Source: Euryarchaeota archaeon UBA220 (lineage in GTDB: Archaea; Thermoplasmatota; Poseidoniia; Poseidoniales; Thalassarchaeaceae). From it: a DNA stretch of 15,434 bases. The notes beneath the pieces were generated by a model that was not told the origin of the DNA, did no database searches, and saw only the letters and a list, made by a program, of their open reading frames with translations. The stretch covers positions 1-15,434 of the forward strand of contig DAON01000039.1 of NCBI GenBank assembly GCA_002501885.1. The letters are read 5' to 3'. The position numbers were made by a program, and so were the translations under genes. This document shows, piece after piece, positions 1 through 6,221 of this stretch. The stretch's first letter is position 1, and each line of letters opens with the position of its first letter.

Positions 1-47
1 GAATCAATATCTGCATCAACAGTAGTCACGTGCTTGAACTTGTACAT
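1..47 (-). CDS. Partial N-terminus, probable SRPBCC/cyclase-like protein
   Basis: Seen: an ATG at 47-45 on the minus strand opens a frame that stays open to the window edge, beginning MYKFKHVTTVDADID. A strong Shine-Dalgarno GGTGA (56-52) overlaps the photolyase stop codon and sits 4 nt before the ATG, so this gene is probably translated in the same mRNA as the photolyase. Known: starts of the type M-x-F-x-H-x-T-x-V-D-A-x-I are common in SRPBCC (polyketide cyclase-like) proteins, and I recall such genes beside photolyases in bacterial light-response clusters. Only 15 residues are visible, so the family call is a guess. That a gene starts here is better supported than its identity. Confidence 0.5.
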   Translation of the reverse strand, partial: MYKFKHVTTVDADID

Positions 48-51
48 CTAA

Positions 52-1599
52 TCACCTAAGTTGAATTGGTGTATCTTCCGCCCATCTCTCGAGGTACGAT
101 TCTAGAGCGAGCTTCTTCCTTGTATTCTTTGAAGACATGTATCTGACCTTACCGAAAATCGGCCTCTCAGGGCCCCATGCTCTGTCATGCCTTCCTAAGA
201 CCCAGAATATGCCTGTGTAAGAGTTTGGATCTCTTCCATCTAGAGCCCATCGATCATTGATTTCAATCATCCACTCGGCTGCGATTTCAGGATTAGGGGC
301 CCACTCTAGTATGCGCTTCCCCCACACCATTCTGAGGTAGTTGTGAATGTGTCCAGAACTCAGCAACTCTCGCTGAGCTGCATTCCATACCTCGTCATCA
401 GTTCGAGCGTTCTCAAGATCGTCAAAGGAGTACTGTATTCTATCATCTTGAGCGTGATCACGCAATGATTTCTGAGCCCACTCGGGGATTGAGTAAATAC
501 TCATATGATCCTCTCTAAAATTGGCAAAGTTGTAACCCAACTCCCTCCATGTGATGATTTGGTCCAAGAAGGATTCCTGAGCCTCAGATAATCCCCACCA
601 ACCATTTCTTGAGCCCTTACCTGTATCCTCAACAGAAATCATACCTGGGTTCCAATTAGATCTCTTGAGAACATTCAGAACAACTTCGATTGTAGATAGA
701 TGTCCGAAGTGGAACCAAGGAGATAATCCACTTGAAGCAGAATCATCAACATCATTCCTGCCAACATCATACCTGTCTAAACCATCCTCGATAAATTTCT
801 CAAGTTTGATTAGAGCAGCATATCTACCTCCTTTTTTTGACTTGACTGGGGTAACATCGTGGTCAATCGCTAGAGGATAACAGGCCTCAGCACCAATCTC
901 TCCTCCCTGTGCAACTCTCCAAATCCACTCATATGGCGTCATGTCGATCCCACTCGACTCAAACACACTCTCAACCACCCTGTCGTCTACACGCAAATCC
1001 CTACTCACTGAAGTCATGCTGTCGTATACTGGCAAAGTTGCCAAAGACTCCACTAGATTCCTCTGCATATGCTTCCTGAATGAGTATGCAGTCAAATGAG
1101 CATCATCCGCCATATCCATTGGCAGTACTCCATTGGAGTCTACAGCCTCAAGGCTGACATAGCAAATCTCTGAGGCTCTGTTCATAATCTCTCGAGGCAG
1201 GTAAGTGGGGTAGTTGTCAATCACCACAGCACACGACTTGCGCGACAACCTCCTTAGCAGACCATTCCCAGTCTCCTTGTGAGTCTCCACCCAGGGAACA
1301 TACGACAATTTCTTCTCATTGAAAATCGCCTGATTGTCTAGAACGCCTTGAGCGAAGAATGTCAGAATCCGATCACTCGTCCACCGGTGTCTGATGGAAA
1401 CAGCCTCAACTACTAGCAATGGTTTTTCCATTTCAACTGCAATCTGTATGCCACGCTCCAATGCGGCATTGTGATGGAATCTCCTACACGATGTCATCCA
1501 ATACAGGACAAACTCTCCATCCGGGTTTCTAGGCAATTGATTCAGTTCCTTGACCCTGTGCCGAAGGGCAGGAAAATCAACTTGGCTAGAGCCCGACAT
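52..1599 (-). CDS. phr: Class II-like deoxyribodipyrimidine photolyase
   Basis: A flavoprotein that would use light to reverse UV-induced pyrimidine dimers in DNA. The N-terminal part has the class II-like YWM-x2-C-R-R signature (residues 33-40 of the 515-aa form). The C-terminal FAD/DNA-binding part has the class II hallmark ALDGRDPNSYTG (from about residue 452) followed by HDRAWG and FGKVRYMS. Internal stretches such as VDSNGVLP and LRMVWGKRILEW resemble a bacterial photolyase subgroup I recall from myxobacteria. The frame could open at 1623 (8 residues longer). I prefer ATG 1599 because a TATA-like TTATATG lies 28 nt upstream, the leaderless spacing used elsewhere in this window, and there is no Shine-Dalgarno. 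It is divergent from ribA, and the SRPBCC-like gene follows immediately. FAD dependence fits the riboflavin gene next door. The dimer type repaired cannot be told from sequence. Confidence 0.92.
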   Translation of the reverse strand: MSGSSQVDFPALRHRVKELNQLPRNPDGEFVLYWMTSCRRFHHNAALERGIQIAVEMEKPLLVVEAVSIRHRWTSDRILTFFAQGVLDNQAIFNEKKLSYVPWVETHKETGNGLLRRLSRKSCAVVIDNYPTYLPREIMNRASEICYVSLEAVDSNGVLPMDMADDAHLTAYSFRKHMQRNLVESLATLPVYDSMTSVSRDLRVDDRVVESVFESSGIDMTPYEWIWRVAQGGEIGAEACYPLAIDHDVTPVKSKKGGRYAALIKLEKFIEDGLDRYDVGRNDVDDSASSGLSPWFHFGHLSTIEVVLNVLKRSNWNPGMISVEDTGKGSRNGWWGLSEAQESFLDQIITWRELGYNFANFREDHMSIYSIPEWAQKSLRDHAQDDRIQYSFDDLENARTDDEVWNAAQRELLSSGHIHNYLRMVWGKRILEWAPNPEIAAEWMIEINDRWALDGRDPNSYTGIFWVLGRHDRAWGPERPIFGKVRYMSSKNTRKKLALESYLERWAEDTPIQLR

Positions 1600-1620
1600 G
1601 ATTCCAGCATTCCCTCGTAG

Positions 1621-1629
1621 CATATAACC
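1621..1629 (-). promoter_or_regulatory. TATA-like box for photolyase
   Basis: On the minus strand the sequence reads GGTTATATG. The TTATAT core begins 28 nt before the ATG at 1599, nearly the spacing (29 nt) seen at ribA and the desaturase gene. This supports a leaderless transcript starting at 1599. The upstream CCGGTTA is one copy of a direct repeat. Confidence 0.5.
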
Positions 1630-1650
1630 GGCTGTTTACTTCCTAACCGG
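1625..1650. repeat. TAACCGG direct repeat between photolyase and ribA
   Basis: TAACCGG occurs at 1625-1631 and again at 1644-1650, a 19-bp period or about two helical turns. One copy abuts the photolyase TATA-like box and the other lies just upstream of the ribA promoter element. This fits a tandem operator, although the pair is short and could be chance. Confidence 0.4.
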
Positions 1651-1652
1651 AA

Positions 1653-1672
1653 ATTAAACACTCATTCATAAC
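1653..1672 (+). promoter_or_regulatory. Promoter/operator element of ribA
   Basis: The element ATTAAACACTCATTCATAAC differs by one base from the one upstream of the desaturase gene (4196-4215). In both places exactly 21 nt separate it from an ATG. Its right half, TTCATAAC, sits where a TATA box for a leaderless mRNA should be. The left half ATTAA pairs imperfectly with TTCAT as an inverted repeat around ACACTCA. I infer a TATA box overlapped by a shared operator. Confidence 0.65.
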
Positions 1673-1693
1673 TAGTTGAACAAACCGAAACCC

Positions 1694-2308
1694 ATGACCA
1701 TCCAAATTGGAAACAAGAACGAACCAGAAATTTTGTCGGACTCTTTCCTACCAACAGAACATGGCAATTTCAGGATACGCGTAACCGTCGATGAGGACGG
1801 AAAGGAACATGCTCTGCTATACACTGGAGATTTGAACAACGGCAATCCTCCTCTAGTTCGTATTCATTCTGAATGTCTGACTGGGGATGCCTTCGGTTCA
1901 ATGAAGTGTGATTGCGGTCCCCAACTCCAGGCAGCTATGAAGGAAATCCAAGAAGAGGGCTCAGGAGCGATCGCGTATCTACGCCAAGAAGGTAGAGGAA
2001 TAGGATTACAGCACAAGATCCAGGCTTACGCTCTACAGGATATCGGATACGATACGCTTGATGCCAATCTCGCATTGGGTCTACCTGCTGATGCACGCGA
2101 ATACTCGATAGCAGCAGAGATGCTGAAGGATGTGGGAGTAGAATCAGTAAGATTACTCACTAACAACCCCCTCAAGGTAAGAGGGCTAGTCGATAACGGC
2201 GTAGAAGTTGTTAGAAGAAAACCACATATCACCGGAGTCTCAGCAGCAAATCAAGAATATCTAAAGACAAAATCTGAGAGAATGGGTCACATACTCGATA
2301 TAGATTGA
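1694..2308 (+). CDS. ribA: GTP cyclohydrolase II (riboflavin biosynthesis)
   Basis: Catalyses the first committed step of riboflavin/FMN/FAD synthesis, hydrolysing GTP to the diaminopyrimidine ribosylamino phosphate with release of formate and pyrophosphate. The zinc site is complete: C61, C72 and C74 (204-aa form) in HSECLTGDAFGSMKCDCG. The active-site GRGIGL, the AYALQD tyrosine, LPADAREY, LLTNNP and the C-terminal KSERMGHIL are all present, and the length matches stand-alone RibA. No DHBP synthase (RibB) domain is fused. The frame extends to a TTG at 1676, but the promoter element at 1653-1672 places ATG 1694 at the same 21-nt spacing as in the desaturase gene. Many archaea use the unrelated GTP cyclohydrolase III (ArfA), so this bacterial-type enzyme suggests transfer. 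It would supply FAD for the photolyase and desaturase beside it. Confidence 0.95.
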   Translation: MTIQIGNKNEPEILSDSFLPTEHGNFRIRVTVDEDGKEHALLYTGDLNNGNPPLVRIHSECLTGDAFGSMKCDCGPQLQAAMKEIQEEGSGAIAYLRQEGRGIGLQHKIQAYALQDIGYDTLDANLALGLPADAREYSIAAEMLKDVGVESVRLLTNNPLKVRGLVDNGVEVVRRKPHITGVSAANQEYLKTKSERMGHILDID

Positions 2309-2309
2309 G

Positions 2310-2317
2310 TTAAACAC
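2310..2317 (+). promoter_or_regulatory. TTAAACAC element before peroxiredoxin
   Basis: TTAAACAC begins 2 nt after the ribA stop. It is identical to the left part of the ribA and desaturase promoter elements. It lies 28 nt before ATG 2338, so here it could itself serve as the TATA box. Eight bases is weak evidence. A run of seven G (2324-2330) follows. Confidence 0.35.
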
Positions 2318-2337
2318 GAATCCGGGGGGGAAGCAAC

Positions 2338-2799
2338 ATGGCAAGTATGGTAGGAAGCAAGGCCCCCGATTTCACTCTCAAGACCAGTGAGGGAGAAGAG
2401 TTCTCGCTGAGCGATCTCGACGGTCAATGGAAAGTTCTGTTTTTCTATGCTAAGGATGGCTCTCCAACATGCAAGAGAGGATGCCTCTCGTTCAAGGATC
2501 AGTACGATTTATTCCGCTCCCTCGAACCACCGGTTGAGATAATCGGCATTAGCCAGAACAGTGTCTCCGAGCATAGAGAATTCAAGGAGGAACTTCAACT
2601 CCCTTTCACACTTCTATCCGATCCTGACAGAACGGTCGCTGAGAGTTTCAAGGTGCCAGTTCATCTTGGTGCTTTCCCCGCGAAATCATCCTTCGTAATT
2701 GGTCCCGACAATACAATTCACCATGTCTATGACTGGCTCTTCAGGCCTAGACAGCATGTTGCAAACATACTATCTGCTCTGAGCAGTGTGACAAACTGA
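2338..2799 (+). CDS. Peroxiredoxin, BCP/PrxQ-like
   Basis: A thiol peroxidase of the AhpC/TSA (thioredoxin-fold) superfamily that would reduce hydrogen peroxide or organic hydroperoxides. The N-terminus APDFTLKTSEGEEFSLSDL is typical of the family. The active-site loop reads KDGSPTCKRGC, with the likely peroxidatic cysteine at C45 and a second cysteine at C49. BCP/PrxQ proteins usually have P-x3-T/S-x2-C and a resolving cysteine five residues on. Here the proline is alanine (A38) and the spacing is four, so the disulfide geometry may differ. The 153-aa length is normal for BCP. There is no clear Shine-Dalgarno before ATG 2338. The TrmB-like gene begins 9 nt after its stop, so the two are probably co-transcribed, and the peroxiredoxin may report the oxidative stress to which that regulator responds. 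Confidence 0.88.
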   Translation: MASMVGSKAPDFTLKTSEGEEFSLSDLDGQWKVLFFYAKDGSPTCKRGCLSFKDQYDLFRSLEPPVEIIGISQNSVSEHREFKEELQLPFTLLSDPDRTVAESFKVPVHLGAFPAKSSFVIGPDNTIHHVYDWLFRPRQHVANILSALSSVTN

Positions 2800-2808
2800 G
2801 GTGAAAAT

Positions 2809-4185
2809 TTGGGCTGGAACAGAATTCTTTCTGATGCTGGACTTTCAGATAAGGAAGCAAACGCTGTCATCGCTCTTTCAAATCGACCTAATATCAAGGC
2901 TAGCGAGTTAGCCAAGGATCTTGGCACTACTCGTCTAGATGCATACAATTCTCTAGAGAGGTTGCAGCGTATCGGACTCGTCACTTCTACTGCAGACAGG
3001 CCGATGCGATTCTCAAGCCCCCCAATCGGCGAGGTGGTCAAGATGCTAATTGATATCAGACGCGAACAACTCTCCCGAATCGAGGAGAATTACAAGGGCC
3101 TAAACACCGATTTGAGTGCCTCTGAGACTATTGATGAGAATACGCCGGAAGATGCAAAATTTGCAGTTCTGAAGGAACGAATCCATATTCTCAAGAGAAT
3201 AGAAAAGATGGCCGAAGAAGCAGAAGAGTCATTGATGCTAGTTCTTGGCAGATTCGGCATATTGCACCTTTGTAGGAGCCCTTCACTAGAAGCGATAAAC
3301 ACGGCGGCTGCAAAGGGAATCTCAATCAGAGTTCTAGCTCAGTTAGACAGGCGCACCATCAGATTCTATGAGCAGTTGGAAGACCTGATTGAAGTCAGAC
3401 ACTCGGACGATATCGAATCTCAAGGCGTCGTGATGGATGTAAGCGAGACAATTCAGTATCTAAACGCAGAAGAGAATCCAGTGGGCAGAGGCAGGACAGA
3501 CGCCGCGTTAGTTGTAGAATCTACCACTTTCGCCGATTCGCAGTTGAATCTCATGGAGGCTATTTGGGATGATGCCATTCCCTTCGAAACAGCCTCTAAG
3601 AGATTCACTGAACAGAAAATCGTAGAGCCGCTAAAACTCACTCTAGACAGCATGTCATTCTTAGATAGAATGAGAGATGTACTCCAAATTAAAGACGAAC
3701 TACCAGATACAGATACTCCATTCGATCCAAGCGCTTTCATGGCCTCAGGACTTGAGGTAAATGAGGCTAGAAGGAACCTTGAATCAGGCGGGATCAGCAG
3801 CCTTTCTTCTTTCGGAATTGACATCTCATCGCTTCTTCGCCAAGTAGGAAATAGGATTGGTGAGGAACTTGCTTTCAGTCTCAGAAATATAGAGGGAAAC
3901 ATAGAGTTCCTAAACGAGATGATGGATTGGTGGGAGTATGCAGGACTCGGTAATCTGAGCTACGATATCGAACCAGAATTCCATATCAAGGTCATTCTGG
4001 GAAGTCCAGTTTCCGAAGATAATGGCCTCCCACTATGGGCCCTTGATGACGGGATAATTGAGGGCGCTCTACTAGCCAGATACTCTCCAGGAGGAGAGGT
4101 AATGGTTCAAAGAGAAGAGAACCAAGACGATGAGGAATTTTGCAGATATAATCTGATAATGAGTTCCAAACCTGAAGATATTTGA
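2809..4185 (+). CDS. TrmB-family regulator with V4R-like sensor domain
   Basis: A DNA-binding regulator of 458 aa, longer than typical TrmB proteins. Residues about 8-75 form a TrmB-type winged helix: LSDKEANAVIAL, then ASELAKDLGTTRLDAYNSLE, then LQRIGLV. A coiled-coil linker follows (about 75-105). Residues about 115-260 resemble the TrmB phospholipase-D-like domain, with AEESLMLV, then GISIRVLAQ, then GVVMD. From about 335 to the end the pattern LLRQVGNRIGEELA - WWEYAGLGNLSYDI - DDGIIEGALLARY - FCRYNL (C445) matches the V4R/4-vinyl-reductase fold that binds small hydrophobic ligands in other regulators. V4R is assigned by eye. The TTG start is supported by GAGGTGA (2798-2804), which overlaps the peroxiredoxin stop 4 nt upstream. 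Its position between ribA/peroxiredoxin and the desaturase suggests local control. Confidence 0.82.
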   Translation: MGWNRILSDAGLSDKEANAVIALSNRPNIKASELAKDLGTTRLDAYNSLERLQRIGLVTSTADRPMRFSSPPIGEVVKMLIDIRREQLSRIEENYKGLNTDLSASETIDENTPEDAKFAVLKERIHILKRIEKMAEEAEESLMLVLGRFGILHLCRSPSLEAINTAAAKGISIRVLAQLDRRTIRFYEQLEDLIEVRHSDDIESQGVVMDVSETIQYLNAEENPVGRGRTDAALVVESTTFADSQLNLMEAIWDDAIPFETASKRFTEQKIVEPLKLTLDSMSFLDRMRDVLQIKDELPDTDTPFDPSAFMASGLEVNEARRNLESGGISSLSSFGIDISSLLRQVGNRIGEELAFSLRNIEGNIEFLNEMMDWWEYAGLGNLSYDIEPEFHIKVILGSPVSEDNGLPLWALDDGIIEGALLARYSPGGEVMVQREENQDDEEFCRYNLIMSSKPEDI

Positions 4186-4195
4186 CCCTATCTCG

Positions 4196-4215
4196 ATTAA
4201 ACACTCATTAATAAC
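4196..4215 (+). promoter_or_regulatory. Promoter/operator element of carotenoid desaturase
   Basis: The element ATTAAACACTCATTAATAAC contains a perfect inverted repeat, ATTAA-N7-TTAAT. It matches the ribA element at 19 of 20 bases and lies exactly 21 nt before ATG 4237. TTAATAA starts 29 nt before the ATG, the position expected of a TATA box for a leaderless mRNA. The palindrome overlapping the TATA box suggests an operator. Confidence 0.7.
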
Positions 4216-4236
4216 CCGCTTTTGCTATTGGTTAGT

Positions 4237-5793
4237 ATGCCTGACGGTAGTGAGTTTGATGCAATCATCATTGGCGCCGGTCCAGGTGGACTGACTTGTT
4301 CGATGCTTCTTGCGAAGGCCGGAGTCAAGGTATTGATTCTCGAGAAGTCAGATGTCGTGGGTGGCCGAACCAGACTATTCAGTAAAGATGGATTTACCTT
4401 CGATAGAGGCCCTACATTTTTCCATTATCCCGAAATTTCGGAGGAAATCTTCTCTGCTCTAGGCATGGATGTACACGAGGAACTTAACCTAATCAGACTG
4501 GACCCAAATTACAGACTAATCTTTGGCCAAGGTGGACAAATCGATGCAACAACCGACATTGAAAACATGGCGTCTCAGATTGAGGAGTTGTCAGGACCCC
4601 AAGATGCCGAAGGATTCAGAAAATACATGGACGACAATCGTAGGAAGTTAAGACTCTCCAAGAAATGTCTCAATACTCCTTGGAAGGGGGCCTCAGATCT
4701 AATCAGTCGCAGAGCTCTCCGTGTCTCAAGAGTACTGCGTCCTTGGAGAAGCGTATCCTCTGACCTTTCTAAATTGTTCAAGGATGACAGATTGCAAGTG
4801 GCGACATCATTCCAAACTAAGTATCTTGGAATGAGTCCGTTTCAGGCTCCAAGTCTGTTCACATTCCTGTCATATTTAGAGTACGAGTACGGAGTCTTCC
4901 ATCCGAGAGGAGGAATAGGCTCAATCACTCCAAAGATGGCCTCCATCGCTGAGAATCTAGGAGTAGAAATCAGACTGTCCGAACCGGTTGAAGAGGTACT
5001 TTTCGATGGCAAGAAAGCTGTGGGAGTCAGAACTGAACAAGGCGTTTATTCGTCAGATAAAATTGTCATGAACGCAGATTTCGCTACTGGAATGACTGGA
5101 TTGGTTCCTGACAAATTGAGGAAGAGATGGTCAGACAAGAAAATCGAAAACAAAGAGTATTCTTGCTCGACATTCATGCTCTATCTGGGAGTAAATCGAA
5201 CCTATGATACTCCTCATCACCAAATCTACGCGTCAGCAGATTATGAGGGCAATCTCAAGGATATCAGTGAAAATAGAATAACATGGGACGACCCTTCACT
5301 GTATGTTCAGAATGCCTGTGTTACTGACCCCTCCTTAGCTCCAGAAGGATGCTCTACACTGTATGTACTAGTCCCCGTCACCAATGTTCATGATTCAGTC
5401 AAGTGGGATACACATAAGCAGAAGTTCAGAGATGTCATTGTATCTCAGATGGAAAAAATGGGTTTTGAGGGACTCTCTAACCATATCGTCTCAGAGACCA
5501 TCATTACTCCAGATGACTGGTCCTCAAATGACATTTACAGAGGAGCAGTATTCAATCTCGCGCACAGCCTAGAACAAATGCTCTGGAGGCGCCCTCAGAA
5601 CCATTTCGAAGAGACGGAAGGCCTGTATCTAGTAGGAGGGGGAACTCACCCAGGAAGCGGCCTTCCAACCATATTTGAGAGTGGTAGGATAACCAGTAAA
5701 TTGGTCTGTGCACATCTCGGAGTAGATCCGGATTGGAACGGTATGGACCCTTGGTTCGAAGAATATCGGCGACCAAAGTTAAAGCCCACATGA
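4237..5793 (+). CDS. crtI: CrtI-type carotenoid desaturase (FAD-dependent)
   Basis: A flavin-dependent dehydrogenase/isomerase of the phytoene desaturase family, probably membrane-associated, acting on C40 carotenoid precursors. The N-terminal Rossmann motif GAGPGG (residues 13-18 of the 518-aa form) is followed by EKSDVVGGRTR and by FDRGPTFF, where the family usually has GPTV or GPS. The C-terminal flavin segment LYLVGGGTHPGSGLPTIFESGRI is a clear CrtI signature. In marine archaea with rhodopsins this pathway leads to beta-carotene and retinal, but no phytoene synthase, cyclase, dioxygenase or rhodopsin gene lies in this window. The step catalysed is therefore unproven and the symbol is a family label. 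The frame extends to a TTG at 4222; the promoter element favours ATG 4237. It is monocistronic or continues into the DUF971 gene 13 nt downstream. Confidence 0.85.
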   Translation: MPDGSEFDAIIIGAGPGGLTCSMLLAKAGVKVLILEKSDVVGGRTRLFSKDGFTFDRGPTFFHYPEISEEIFSALGMDVHEELNLIRLDPNYRLIFGQGGQIDATTDIENMASQIEELSGPQDAEGFRKYMDDNRRKLRLSKKCLNTPWKGASDLISRRALRVSRVLRPWRSVSSDLSKLFKDDRLQVATSFQTKYLGMSPFQAPSLFTFLSYLEYEYGVFHPRGGIGSITPKMASIAENLGVEIRLSEPVEEVLFDGKKAVGVRTEQGVYSSDKIVMNADFATGMTGLVPDKLRKRWSDKKIENKEYSCSTFMLYLGVNRTYDTPHHQIYASADYEGNLKDISENRITWDDPSLYVQNACVTDPSLAPEGCSTLYVLVPVTNVHDSVKWDTHKQKFRDVIVSQMEKMGFEGLSNHIVSETIITPDDWSSNDIYRGAVFNLAHSLEQMLWRRPQNHFEETEGLYLVGGGTHPGSGLPTIFESGRITSKLVCAHLGVDPDWNGMDPWFEEYRRPKLKPT

Positions 5794-5806
5794 CCGACGA
5801 ATCACC

Positions 5807-6127
5807 ATGTCTCGCGATGTTCTCACCGATTTGGAGCGCGGACACGAGGACTGCGTCCTCAAATTCGCCGACGGAGCCCAGTTCAGGTTAGCCTACCTAT
5901 CGATACGCTGCAGATGCCAATGCGCCAAGTGCAAACCTAGGCAGGAGAACGAGCAGAGACTACTCGAGTTTGAGGAAGAGGTCGCACGTCTGAGAGTAGA
6001 GAAACCGCGTGCAGAGCCAGTAGGCCGCTATGGGGTTAGATTCGACTGGCCTACGGGATGCTCAAGCGGTATTCATTCATTCACTCATCTGAGGGATGTA
6101 GCAGAAGAACTCGGACATCCAATTTGA
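5807..6127 (+). CDS. DUF971 (GBBH-like N-terminal) protein
   Basis: A 106-aa stand-alone DUF971 domain. The diagnostic features are FADGAQFRLAYLSIRCRCQCAKC near the middle and PVGRYGVRFDWPTGCSSGIHSF (71-92), where the family has PVGxYAxxxxWxDGHxxGIY. Four cysteines (C35, C37, C39, C42) could bind metal, and the typical DUF971 histidine near the glycine turn is replaced by CSS. The domain occurs alone, at the N-terminus of gamma-butyrobetaine hydroxylases, and near Mrp/ApbC Fe-S carriers. A role in Fe-S or iron handling has been proposed from context but its function is not established. The gene begins 13 nt after the desaturase stop on the same strand and has no obvious Shine-Dalgarno. Confidence 0.8.
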   Translation: MSRDVLTDLERGHEDCVLKFADGAQFRLAYLSIRCRCQCAKCKPRQENEQRLLEFEEEVARLRVEKPRAEPVGRYGVRFDWPTGCSSGIHSFTHLRDVAEELGHPI

Positions 6128-6221
6128 GGCTGCAAATATGACCCGAAGAAGTCAAAGGTAAGCCTCTTTTCGCCAAATCGTCGGAAGCATAGGTTCCCCC
6201 TGTGTATTCGATGGTGATCCA

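Noticed and set aside
1676..1693. Upstream TTG start for ribA
   Set aside because: No Shine-Dalgarno, and the shared promoter element places the transcript start at ATG 1694.
3453..3902. 149-codon minus-strand frame opposite the TrmB-like gene
   Set aside because: Low-complexity serine-rich product with no domain, entirely inside a gene with clear motifs on the other strand.
4222..4236. Upstream TTG start for the carotenoid desaturase
   Set aside because: It would lie upstream of the predicted transcript start; ATG 4237 has the same spacing to the promoter element as ribA.
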